A DNA stretch of 64,000 bases from Aspidiotus rigidus (Eukaryota > Arthropoda > Insecta > Hemiptera > Diaspididae). The notes below the pieces were generated by a model. That model did not search any database, was not told where the DNA came from, and worked only from the letters and a program-made list of their open reading frames with translations. Within the stretch, counting starts at the first letter, position 1. Every line of letters starts with the position of its first letter. Both the position numbers and the translations under genes were made by a program. Shown in pieces: positions 24,076 to 33,915 of this stretch. The stretch lies in the NCBI GenBank assembly GCA_035079385.1, contig JAVHKY010000003.1, positions 23,885,501 to 23,949,500 on the forward strand, in the 5' to 3' direction.

Positions 24076-24080
<5 letters not shown>

Positions 24081-24214
24081 CTGAAATTTTTTTTTATGCT
24101 AGTTGTGATCTAGGACCCCTAAAACGTCGAGAAAGTTCATTACCCACTCCCCCTGTTGACCTTGCTACGGGTGTAATACCTCACTTTTCTAGTTAGAAAA
24201 GTCGGTAAAAGTCG

Positions 24215-26330
24215 GTAAAAATCTTTGTCGAAAATTTCTTTAGGGTCGATTTTGGTAGTATTTTCATCACTCATTCTGCCTGTATGGACAAGTGAACGAA
24301 GGTAAATAATAAGCATGAATCATGTGTCGCGTCTTTAGTCGCCTTTACTCGTACAACGTATTTTCAAAGAGAACGTGTTTATTCCGTTTCGTTTTTAGGT
24401 TCATGCCTCATCCTACAAGGCATGAATCACTTCTAATCGCTTTTTTTTTTTTCTTCAGTAGCGATATTGTTCTCCGACCTTTCGATTTCGATGTGCGATA
24501 TGCGATATAGTACATTGACTCGATTGTTTTATACTACGAAGAGAAAAGCAGTTATGTTATGTCTACAGATCTTGAAAACCTAAGATGTAAACGAGTTGGT
24601 GGTCGTGTTTTCTTTTTTGTTTTGAATTGCGACGTGCCTCATTGGTATCTGATAACGTTGGTAACGAATTGTAAAACGTCATATTCGCAATCTTGCTGCA
24701 GTCTGTTGAAGTCGCCTTCTTGTTGGAAAAAGAACATAATTATTTTATCAAATTTTCGAAAATATGATAGGTGATAACGCATGGGGCGTACTTCGTATTT
24801 TATTACCTACAGTAGTTATTTCTGATTTGAATTTTCGAGTAAAATGATTACGTATTGAATATACACATTAGGGGTAGGTTGAGTCGTCAGAAAGCGAGAA
24901 CGTGTAAAGGAAAAAATGAGTAAGCGAGAAACTAATGCAGAATAGAATTCCTTCACTATCGTTAGCTCGCAAAGAATATGTTATCTTGAAATACCACCTG
25001 AACTAGCCGATTTAGAAGAGAGGTATCACTTTTATTTTATTACGTATTATTACGTAGGTTGAGTGTTCGCTTTTACAGAATAGAATTTAAGTGATGAGAT
25101 CAATTGACATTGTTGCGCAATCGGTCGGGAAATATGAAAATATGAAGAAAAAAGAATGAATGATTGTATAGGGTAGTATCTTAATACTTGAACATGAAAT
25201 CAATACTGGTATTGAACTAAGATATTCTATCTGTCTCAATCTCGCGTTTATTGATCGTTTTGTCCTGGAATAGGTACTATTATTTTGTATCATATTTTTT
25301 TTCATATTCGCCTATGCGATCAGTATCAGTTTGTGATAGGTTCATGTTTGGCAAAGTAGGTTGCATCCTAACACATTTCCATCATTTCATGCGTTACCTA
25401 TGTTATTTGAAGAAAACAAGCAAGAAAAAGTCAGTAAAATATGAGAATGTGAATATTCGAAGGATGTGCTCCATTGTTTTACTGCAAGGAGAAAACAAGA
25501 AAAGTTGTTTTTTTGCGTTCCAATGTGAACGATTTGGTGATTGCTTTTTTTTTTTTTTTTTTTTTCTCTCTTTCTCCTTCAATTTTTGCGTGCGATTATT
25601 ATTCTCGTGAACTGCTACTTCCGTATCACATAGTGAACTCTAGCGCCTTAAGTGAACCTATTATTATCAAGCAGAATTGATAAGTTAGTTAGCTGAAAGC
25701 TGAACGTCTGATTATCAAACTTTATGGGAATGTTTTACACAGAAAAAAATAGGCGTAAATATACAAATATATAGGTCGTGGGGCGACTGGTAACAAAGAA
25801 ACGTGGGATTTGTAATTTGTAGCCCTTTCACATCATGTACTTAACTCCAAACCGATCAAGTGCGACCTTTTGGTGTGTAATGCCATAATTATGTAATTGT
25901 TAACTGATATTTTGTTCTCAATGAAATTAGGGTACATGTATTATAGTTACAAGTAGAAATAACCTAAAATTACAATCCCCCTTTTGAATGCCTTCACCAA
26001 TCAACTTGGAATTTTTCTTTAGAAATTTTGTTTCATTTGGGTCAGGTTTCTGAACAAATTTCGACGTTCTGAATCTCTCAAGGTGGAGTAGGGGGTGAAA
26101 AAATTGAGAAAAAACGGGGATTATCGAGACGTATGCGCGTTGTTCAAACTGTTCAAACCTGTTGAGCGGTGCTGTTTTAAAAATCAAATTATCGTGATAG
26201 CTCGAGTTTTACTCATTTTTAATTTTCCAAACTGAACCAAATCTTTCATTAGTAGAATATTATATTATATTGTTTGAATTTTTATTAAATAATTTTCATC
26301 ATTATTTTTTATAGATTGATGATTTCAATG
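24215..26330. other. Non-coding stretch before the Helentron ORF
   Basis: AT-rich DNA with T-runs and only short open frames. Its last bases (26,290-26,314) form a pyrimidine-rich tract ending in tatag directly before the long ORF, which resembles a 3' splice site. Confidence 0.45.
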
Positions 26331-26335
26331 ACGTG

Positions 26336-29300
26336 ATGAGTCTTGTTGAAGAAAAACAGCGGCGTAATCGAGTTTATCAACATAAATATTTGTCTGATCC
26401 GGCTAGACGTGCTGTTCATAATGAACGTTTGAAATCCGCTCAGGAGAGCCGTTTGTCTGATCCGGTTAGCCGGACTGTTCATAATGAACGTTTGAAATCC
26501 GCTCAGAAGAGCCGTTTGTCTGATCCGGTTAGCCGGACTGTTCATAATGAACGTTTGAAATCCGCTCAGAAGAGCCATTTGTCTGATCCGGTTAGCCGGA
26601 CTGTTCATAATGAACGTTTGAAATCCGCTCAGAAGAGCCGTTTGTCTGATCCGGTTAGCCGGACTGTTCATAATGAACGTTGCAAGTCTCTTCAGAAGAG
26701 CCGTTTGTCTGATCCGGTTAGCCGGACTGTTCATAATGAACGTTTGAAATCCGCTCAGAAGAGCCGTTTGTCTGATCCGGTTAGCCGGACTGTTCATAAT
26801 GAACGTTTGAAATCCGCTCAGAAGAGCCGTTTGTCTGATCCGGTTAGCCGGACTGTTCATAATGAACGTTGCAAGTCTCTTCAGAAGAGCCGTTTGTCTG
26901 ATCCGGTTAGCCGGACTGTTCATAATGAACGTTTGAAATCCGCTCAGAAGAGCCGTTTGTCTGATCCGGTTAGCCGGACTGTTCATAATGAACGTTGCAA
27001 GTCTCTTCAGAAGAGCCGTTTGTCTGATCCGGTTAGCCGGACTGTTCATAATGAACGTTTGAAATCCGCTCAGAAGAGCCGTTTGTCTGATCCGGTTAGC
27101 CGGACTGTTCATAATGAACGTTTGAAATCCGCTCAGAAGAGCCGTTTGTCTGATCCGGTTAGCCGGACTGTTCATAATGAACGTTTGAAATCCGCTCAGA
27201 AGAGCCGTTTGTCTGATCCGGTTAGCCGGACTGTTCATAATGAACGTTTGAAATCCGCTCAAAAACGGCGTTTGAGCAACTTTGAAAATAGATTCATTCA
27301 TTGTAAACGTTTGAAGATTTGTCAACAAAATCGTTTGTTGAATATTGATTATAAACATAAACATTTGAATAGAGTTAAAATTAATGAGATTATTCGTTTG
27401 AGAAAAATGTGTAATTTGAAAAGAAAACGATTGCAAAGTCGTTCAAGGAAGACTAAGTTTATGAAAAATGAGGCTTATCGAAAGCGGCACAATTTGTCAT
27501 GTAAATATTACTATGCTAGAAAAAAGAAGTTGGAAAATGATCATAAGTTGCAAAAGCTTATTAAAAATTACTTAATTATGATTAAAGAAGGGCCAAATTA
27601 TATGTGTGTTTGTTGTAGTCGCTTATGGTTTAAAAAATCAGTGCGTTTATACACTTTTGCAGATTTTGATAAAAAGAAAGTTTCCTCTGTATTTGTTAAA
27701 GAAGTTTGTTTTCAAACTGTTGGTGATAGTATTCATGTTGGATATTTGTGTAGCACATGTGCTAGTAATATAAGTGCTCATAAAGTTCCAAAATACAGTT
27801 TGGAAAAAAATAGGGAATTAGTGTTTCCAGATATTGATCCTCATATTAAAAATCTGTCACCCTTGGAAGCACGTTTTGTTTCTCCTCGTATAGGTTTTTT
27901 GCAAATAAGAGAAATACCACATGGTGATTGTATTCATAAAGGGCGAGTTGTAAATGTTCCAATTGATGTTAATCAATGTATAAATATTTTGCCGCGTGTT
28001 GCACATGAAACAGATACTTGTCCAGTACAATTGAGGCGGCAGATAAATAATCCTCGATATTTTTTGTATGAAATGATACGCCCCAAATATATACTTGAGG
28101 CTGTTCGGATTTTGAAAAACAGTGAGGTTTATTTGGATGACGAGGTGCAAGTTGATGAAGCTCGTTTATTGAGCGACATTGAGGCAAGTGGTCGTGGAAA
28201 TTGTGGATTGACTTGGCAAAATGGAAAATATGTTGAAAATGATGCAGTAAATCACAATGAAAATGATGATAATTATTCTGTATCATCTTATGATGATGAT
28301 AATAGTGACCCTAAAGTTGTTGTTGATGATTTTGATAAAAATGATAATATTACTAATATTGAAAATGAGCCTTTAAATGCATCAGTACCTATTTGTGAAA
28401 CAATTATGATGGATAGAACTTTGATATTTGCTCCAGGTGAAAATAAAAGGCCTAAGGGTATTTTCATGGATAAATTTGCGGAATGTAAAACATTTGTTTC
28501 ATTGTTTGGAGGGAAGCTTGTTGATACTCCAAAAGGATTAACTTATCAGAGTTGGTGTAAATTCCGTTTAGAATGTTGTGATCGTAGATTTGCTAATTGT
28601 ATCACTATTTTATTTTATATGGCTTTTAAATGTCGTTTGAAAAAAATTGAGCAAAGTATTTCTATGTGTGTGAGGAAAAAGCTTAGGCATAATATTCATG
28701 AGAATAGCCTGTCTATTTCCAATTTGACAAGTGATAATTTTGTCAATAATTTAGTTGACGTTGACTCAGCATTTCGTATATTTGCTCCAGATCGTTGTTC
28801 TCCTACATTTTGGAAAGACAAAACCCGAGAACTTATGGCAATGGTCAGGCAAATAGGACGCCCTACCTTTTTCTTCACTATTTCCTGTAATGTTTTGAAT
28901 TGGTATGAATTGCTGATTGTTTTGAAAAATTTGAGGGAAAATAGATTTGATGTTTCTCAAGATGAAGTACTTGAATTGACTAGTGAAGAAAAAGTTGCTT
29001 TAATTAGATCTGATCCTGTAAGTGTTGTAAAATACTGTGATAATAAATTTTCGGCATTATTCAAATTAATGAAAATAGAAGATGTTGGTATTTTTGAAGA
29101 ACATAATGTTACAGATTTTGGTGAGCGTAATGAATTTCAAAGAAAGGGTTACGTTCATTTTCATTGTATGCTTTGGAATAAAAATGCACCTCTTTTGGAA
29201 GAAGGATGTGAAAGCTCAGAGGAACGTTGTATCGAATTTATTGATCGCTTCATTAGTTGTGCTAAATTCTCTGAGTTTATGTCTGAAGAGGAAATTCGTT

Positions 29301-32300
29301 TTTTCCAAGAACACAGACATACTTTTACTTGTTACAAGAGGCGTAAGGGTGGTAATAAGAAGAATAAAAAAGTTTGTAGGTTTGGTATTCCGTTTTTCCC
29401 AATGAGGAAAACGCAAATTTTGTATCCTTTAGATTTGGACAAAGCTGTTGAAAATGATAAATATGAACATTTATCCAAATTGCATGACCAAATTAAGGAA
29501 ATTTTGAATGAGTTTGCGAAGAAAATGCCTTCTCCAGTTCCTACTTTTGATCAGTTTTTAAATATTATCAATGTTTCTGAGAAAGAATACATAGAATGTA
29601 TTAGGAACAAATTGTTGAAGACTAAACCATTCCTTAGACGTAATGTTGATGAAATTTGCATAAATAATTATAATCCGTTGATTTTATATTTATTTAAATC
29701 AAATATGGATTTGCAATTTATTACAGATTGTTATTCTGTAGTAAATTATTTGGGCAAATACTTGTATAAAAATGAAGAGGGTATGTCATCTTTTTTGAGA
29801 GATTGTGTTGCTGATATGAAGAAGGATAATTTACCTCTACAGGATCAATTTAAAAAATTGGGTAATTTGTTTTGTAATAAAAGTGAAATGTGTGAACAAG
29901 AGGCTGTATATTACATACTTGGATTACCTTTGTCTCAAACTTCCAGAGATTGTCAATTTATTCACACTATGGAACCAGATAAACGATATAGGATTTTGAA
30001 ATCTAAGGAAGAATTGAAAAAATTATCTCCCTCGAGTAGGGATGTTTTTGTAAAATCTTCTATTGATCATTATATTAATAGACCCACTGAATTAGAAGAT
30101 ATTTGTTTGGCTGAATTTGTAGCTTTTTTCAATTATAGTAAAAAAGATCCCCGAAGTAAAAATACCATAGAAAAAAATGAAGGAATTTGTGATGAGTTTG
30201 AAAATCAAGATGCTACATCTGATAACAATGATGGTGATAATTTTCAATTAGAGGGATGTAAATTGAAAGTATTTAAATTGTTGAATGATGATGGTTTCAT
30301 TAAGCAAAGGCAACAGAGTAGGATTATTCGTTTTGTGAATTTTCATTTAGAAAATGATGATAGAAATTATTACAGAGAGAATATAATGTTGTATTATCCT
30401 TGGAGAGATGAGACTCTGGATTTATTGAATATTGATTGTCAATTGAAATATGATACCCATTATTCTGTAATTCTTACTAATAAGAAGAAATTTGTTCATA
30501 AGTTGAATGATCCTGATTTTGAAAATTGTAATGCAGCTCTTGAAAATGGAAATTTGGAGGAAAGCAGTGATGATGAAAATGATGTGTCCATAAATAACCC
30601 TGAATTTCTACTTCTGAACCAAAGAACTGATGAAGGAGATATTTTTGCTGATATTGGTTTAGAGTCTGAAAATAATATGAATAATAAACCTGATAATATC
30701 ACAGGAAATATATCAACACCTCATTTGATACCTGAAAATGAGTATTTGGATTTAATGAGATCTTTGAATGAGGAACAGCGTCAATATTTGTTGCATGTAT
30801 TACATGCATATAAAACTGATAAAAAGTTGTATGAAATTGTATTAGGTTGTGCAGGTGTTGGGAAAAGTGTTATGATTAGAGGCCTTTATCAAGCGATTAC
30901 AAGGTATTATAATAACAAGAGTACTTTTAATAATAAAAGTGTCGATTTGATTAAGATACTTCTTTGTGCTCCCACTGGTAGAGCAGCTTTCAATATTTGT
31001 GGTATGACTTTGCATTTAGCTTGTGTTTTACCTTTGAATCAAAATCCTAATGAAATGGGTGCACTGTCTGAAAATGTGCGTAATTCGTTGTATGCAAAAT
31101 ATAAAGATGTAGAAGTGATTATCATTGATGAAGTTAGTATGGTAGGTTCAAAAATGTTGAAAATGGTTGATATACGTTTGAGACAAATATTTAAAATTGA
31201 TAAGCCCTTTGGAAATAGAAGTGTCATATTGTTTGGAGATTTCAATCAATTACCTCCTGTCGCCGATCGGTATATATTTGAAAGAGACACATCTGATCCA
31301 TATTCAATGTTATGTTTCAACTCGGTTTGGTCAAATTTTCGAGCTTTCAAACTTGAAAAAATAATGAGACAACGTGATGATGCTGCATTTGCAAATTGCT
31401 TGAAGAATTTAGCTGAAAATTGTATGAGTGATAATGATGTTGCAATGTTGAGATCTAGAGAAATATTGGATGATCGCAATTCATTACCAGAAGACTTTGT
31501 AGCCCTGTTTGCCACAAATAAAGAAGTTTGTGAGTACAATGATATTATATTGTCTTCCAAAGAATGTACTATCCTTGAAGCTGTTGATGTTGTTCTTGAT
31601 AAAAACATGGATAATAAAGGTAAGGAAAAATTATTGAAATTTGCTAAAAATTTACCATCACATAAAACTTATGGTCTTAGTTCCTCATTGAAATTAGCTA
31701 TTGGAGTTAAATATATGGTCACTTTGAATGTCAATACTCATGACGGGATTTGTAATGGTGCCATTGGTGTGCTGAAAAAAATTGAAAAAGATTCAAATAC
31801 TAATCTCATTAAAAGGATTTGGTTGCAATTTTTTGATCCTTTAATTGGTTCCCAAACTCGATTGCAATATAAAAATTATATTGAAAAAAATAATATTGAT
31901 TCGAATTTAACCCCAATAGAATTTAAAAAGCAACAAATACAATTGAGTAATAAAAATAGAAATACTTTGATGAGAAAACAAATACCAATAGTTTGTGCTG
32001 AAAGTATGACAATTCATAAAAGTCAGGGTGCTACTTATGATTATGTGGTTGTAAAATTAACTAAAGGTTTGAGAAAACAAGCATTATATGTAGCTCTTAG
32101 TCGAGTCAGAAAACTAGAAGGCTTGTTTCTTGATGGTAAATTTGTTCCTCCTAAGTCTAACTCAATTGATAAAAAAGTGAGTAGAGAAGTATCAAGGTTG
32201 CTCAATTTTTGTCCCGTCAAGTTTGATTTACCTTTTTTGCAAAAATGTAGCTCCTCCACTAAATCTTTTATCTGTCACAATGTGAAAAGTTTGAATGCTC

Positions 32301-32935
32301 ATTATATTGATGTAATCAAAGATGAGTGTTTCCTTGCTGCTAAATGTATAATGTTGGTTGAAACATGGACGGTGAAGGATGATATATTTGATATTCCTAA
32401 CTTTTCGTTGTTATTTAATGCTGATTGTGATATACGAAGGAAACCATATGGTGTTAGAATTTATTTGAGGAATGGTGAAGAAGGATGTGTATTTTATCAT
32501 TTTAATGATGAAAACTCTGTTGTAAATTTGGTTGGATTTGAGTGGGATAATTGTGCATTATGCGTTTGTTATAAGAAACCAAAATTAAGTTTTGCAACAA
32601 TTCAAGAGAAATTTATTGAAATGATACAAGAAGCCTTCAAACGTTGTCCTCATGTGATACTAGTTGGCGACCTCAACATTGATGTTTACAAAAATAGTAA
32701 TCATAATTTGTACAAAATTTTAAGAGAGTATGGTTTAAGCTATAGTTTGCCTCCTTATCAAGCTTCTACAGATTACTTGACAAATATTGATATTGCATTT
32801 AGTAATAACCCAACAAAATTGAACTTTAATTTCTATGAATCATATTTCAGTGATCATAAGCCTGTTGTTTGTATTTTTGAAAATGGTGTCAGTTCCAATA
32901 CAAATAATAGTAAGTTCTTTAGAGTCAGCACATAA
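26336..32935 (+). CDS. Helentron (Helitron2-type) Rep-helicase-endonuclease protein
   Basis: This is an uninterrupted frame of about 2,199 codons encoding a rolling-circle transposase. Residues about 1-37 are basic. Residues about 38-310 are 13 near-identical 21-residue repeats. Residues about 420-610 form a Cys-rich domain (CVCCSRLW, CSTCAS, then PHGDCIH), resembling the region N-terminal to Rep in many animal Helitrons. The Rep domain has FFFTISCN (about 845), the HUH motif YVHFHCMLW (about 940) and the tyrosine motif VNYLGKYLYK (about 1,137-1,146). A Pif1-like SF1 helicase follows with Walker A GCAGVGKS (about 1,504), Walker B IIIDEVSMVG (about 1,598), GDFNQLPP and the C-terminal TIHKSQGATYDYVVV. 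The C-terminus is an endonuclease/exonuclease/phosphatase domain (HNVKSLN, GDLNIDVYK, SDHKPVVC), the mark of Helentrons. The start at 26,336 is the first ATG; an upstream exon is possible. All motifs appear intact, so it may be recently active. Confidence 0.93.
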   Translation: MSLVEEKQRRNRVYQHKYLSDPARRAVHNERLKSAQESRLSDPVSRTVHNERLKSAQKSRLSDPVSRTVHNERLKSAQKSHLSDPVSRTVHNERLKSAQKSRLSDPVSRTVHNERCKSLQKSRLSDPVSRTVHNERLKSAQKSRLSDPVSRTVHNERLKSAQKSRLSDPVSRTVHNERCKSLQKSRLSDPVSRTVHNERLKSAQKSRLSDPVSRTVHNERCKSLQKSRLSDPVSRTVHNERLKSAQKSRLSDPVSRTVHNERLKSAQKSRLSDPVSRTVHNERLKSAQKSRLSDPVSRTVHNERLKSAQKRRLSNFENRFIHCKRLKICQQNRLLNIDYKHKHLNRVKINEIIRLRKMCNLKRKRLQSRSRKTKFMKNEAYRKRHNLSCKYYYARKKKLENDHKLQKLIKNYLIMIKEGPNYMCVCCSRLWFKKSVRLYTFADFDKKKVSSVFVKEVCFQTVGDSIHVGYLCSTCASNISAHKVPKYSLEKNRELVFPDIDPHIKNLSPLEARFVSPRIGFLQIREIPHGDCIHKGRVVNVPIDVNQCINILPRVAHETDTCPVQLRRQINNPRYFLYEMIRPKYILEAVRILKNSEVYLDDEVQVDEARLLSDIEASGRGNCGLTWQNGKYVENDAVNHNENDDNYSVSSYDDDNSDPKVVVDDFDKNDNITNIENEPLNASVPICETIMMDRTLIFAPGENKRPKGIFMDKFAECKTFVSLFGGKLVDTPKGLTYQSWCKFRLECCDRRFANCITILFYMAFKCRLKKIEQSISMCVRKKLRHNIHENSLSISNLTSDNFVNNLVDVDSAFRIFAPDRCSPTFWKDKTRELMAMVRQIGRPTFFFTISCNVLNWYELLIVLKNLRENRFDVSQDEVLELTSEEKVALIRSDPVSVVKYCDNKFSALFKLMKIEDVGIFEEHNVTDFGERNEFQRKGYVHFHCMLWNKNAPLLEEGCESSEERCIEFIDRFISCAKFSEFMSEEEIRFFQEHRHTFTCYKRRKGGNKKNKKVCRFGIPFFPMRKTQILYPLDLDKAVENDKYEHLSKLHDQIKEILNEFAKKMPSPVPTFDQFLNIINVSEKEYIECIRNKLLKTKPFLRRNVDEICINNYNPLILYLFKSNMDLQFITDCYSVVNYLGKYLYKNEEGMSSFLRDCVADMKKDNLPLQDQFKKLGNLFCNKSEMCEQEAVYYILGLPLSQTSRDCQFIHTMEPDKRYRILKSKEELKKLSPSSRDVFVKSSIDHYINRPTELEDICLAEFVAFFNYSKKDPRSKNTIEKNEGICDEFENQDATSDNNDGDNFQLEGCKLKVFKLLNDDGFIKQRQQSRIIRFVNFHLENDDRNYYRENIMLYYPWRDETLDLLNIDCQLKYDTHYSVILTNKKKFVHKLNDPDFENCNAALENGNLEESSDDENDVSINNPEFLLLNQRTDEGDIFADIGLESENNMNNKPDNITGNISTPHLIPENEYLDLMRSLNEEQRQYLLHVLHAYKTDKKLYEIVLGCAGVGKSVMIRGLYQAITRYYNNKSTFNNKSVDLIKILLCAPTGRAAFNICGMTLHLACVLPLNQNPNEMGALSENVRNSLYAKYKDVEVIIIDEVSMVGSKMLKMVDIRLRQIFKIDKPFGNRSVILFGDFNQLPPVADRYIFERDTSDPYSMLCFNSVWSNFRAFKLEKIMRQRDDAAFANCLKNLAENCMSDNDVAMLRSREILDDRNSLPEDFVALFATNKEVCEYNDIILSSKECTILEAVDVVLDKNMDNKGKEKLLKFAKNLPSHKTYGLSSSLKLAIGVKYMVTLNVNTHDGICNGAIGVLKKIEKDSNTNLIKRIWLQFFDPLIGSQTRLQYKNYIEKNNIDSNLTPIEFKKQQIQLSNKNRNTLMRKQIPIVCAESMTIHKSQGATYDYVVVKLTKGLRKQALYVALSRVRKLEGLFLDGKFVPPKSNSIDKKVSREVSRLLNFCPVKFDLPFLQKCSSSTKSFICHNVKSLNAHYIDVIKDECFLAAKCIMLVETWTVKDDIFDIPNFSLLFNADCDIRRKPYGVRIYLRNGEEGCVFYHFNDENSVVNLVGFEWDNCALCVCYKKPKLSFATIQEKFIEMIQEAFKRCPHVILVGDLNIDVYKNSNHNLYKILREYGLSYSLPPYQASTDYLTNIDIAFSNNPTKLNFNFYESYFSDHKPVVCIFENGVSSNTNNSKFFRVST
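26447..27265 (+). repeat. 13 in-frame 63-bp coding repeats
   Basis: Thirteen 63-bp units (819 bp exactly) start with agccgtttgtctgatccggt. They encode 21-residue units with the core LSDPVSRTVHNER. Two unit types alternate irregularly: one ends LKSAQK and one ends CKSLQK (units 4, 7 and 9). Unit 3 has His in place of Arg at position 2. A diverged unit precedes the array and two or more diverged units follow it. Because 63 is divisible by three, the antisense strand is also open here. Confidence 0.95.
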
Positions 32936-33915
32936 CACAAGTATACCAGTAGATATTGAAATACCAAATTGTAATTCATCTTCTCTTTGTTGTTCATCCA
33001 TCATAGATAATAATGAACTTGTTGAATCTCGAGTAAATAATGTAAACGTCATAAAACCTTATTCTACTGTTCCATTTGAAAATTTAGCATCGCCTATAAA
33101 GGTGTCTTGTTATGCAAATGTTGTTTGTCAAATTCTCCCGTTTGTATTGGGTAAATGGGTATGGCAATTGCACTACAGAAAATGACTTTTATTTTGAAAA
33201 ATTCATTGATCCTCAATTATTATTTTTTAAAAGTCAATCAAGTTCAAGTTGTTATTCTTCAGTTCCTTTGAGGAAGAAAATAGGTGGACAGTTTGCTAAT
33301 GACAATGAGCAACACTCAATTGATGAATTAATAGATTCCATTTGTGGATTATCAGATAATATAAGAAAGAATTGTACTTCTAAGATTAAACGAGTTATGT
33401 CTTGCTATTCTTGCAATAATTTTGAAGATGAACGTATTGACGAGGAAATATTTTTGACAATACCATTTGAAAAGAACGTTAAAAAACTTGAAAAAATTGA
33501 TAACTTGTTGTTTGATAATTACAATAAAATTGATAGTGAACCGCATGAAACTTGCCCCAGTTGTGGAATTAAAGGAGAAATCAGGAGCAAGATTAGTATT
33601 CAAAGTTTGGCTAATATTTTATTTGTTCGTATTATAAGTTTTTCTTATGTAGGTGGAAGACTGAAAATGTTTGATATTGATTGTACAAGTCGTATATTTG
33701 CACAAAAATTAGTCTACACTTCTTCATTTGAATTGAATTCTTTCATTTGTCATATAGGAAGCAAAGATACAATTAATGCTGGACATTATATAGCTTATTT
33801 GAAAGATAATGAGAAAAAAGTTTAGTATAATGCTAATGATGAAAATATTAAATTGTATAAGAGATTACCGTCCAAAATTTCATATCCTTATTTATTTGTA
33901 TTCAATCGTATTTAA
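32936..33915 (+). pseudogene. Ubiquitin-specific protease-like (C19) sequence behind the Helentron ORF
   Basis: The sequence right after the Helentron stop codes, over two frames, for the landmarks of a ubiquitin-specific protease, a cysteine protease that removes ubiquitin. In frame 3 (to 33,185) there is a Cys box, KVSCYANVVCQIL (33,098-33,140), where the usual GNT before the Cys reads KVS. In frame 1 (33,112-33,825) follow two zinc-ribbon pairs, CYSC and CPSC (near 33,405 and 33,555), and the His box FICHIGSK with GHYIAYLK (near 33,740-33,800). The frame then meets TAG at 33,823 and remains open to 33,915 with YNANDENI and YPYLFVFNR, the normal USP ending. The stop sits where USPs have Trp, so it looks like TGG changed to TAG. 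The frame change near 33,110-33,185 could be a frameshift or an unrecognised intron. It may be part of the transposon or a captured host gene. Confidence 0.72.

Larger units (their letters stand above)
21813..24215 (+). repeat. Repeat family R, direct copy B (most complete)
   Basis: This is the longest copy of the family. It starts at aaacactcacgcagtcgcg (21,813) and carries the same LINE tail as copy A. It continues through two 169-bp units (23,700-24,015), a TA-rich microsatellite (24,015-24,075) and a conserved tail (aaggaaacctgaaatt, then ccactccccctgttgacc). It ends at the palindrome acttttctagttagaaaagt (about 24,181-24,200) followed by cggtaaaa. The outer limits are taken from where copies A, B and C stop matching. 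Confidence 0.85.

Noticed and set aside
25251..25610. 119-codon open frame rich in Phe
   Set aside because: Driven by poly(T) tracts; no domain or conserved feature.
26447..27265. Regular repeats resembling a CRISPR array
   Set aside because: Units are contiguous with no unique spacers, and they are coding repeats in a eukaryotic transposon.
26309..27436. 375-codon antisense open frame with repeated segments
   Set aside because: It is the complement of the 63-bp coding repeats. A repeat length divisible by three keeps the other strand open. The sense frame carries the long Helentron protein.
32835..33185. 116-codon frame considered as an independent small gene
   Set aside because: Its first part overlaps the end of the Helentron ORF in another frame. 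Only its last third has meaning, as the Cys box of the USP-like sequence.
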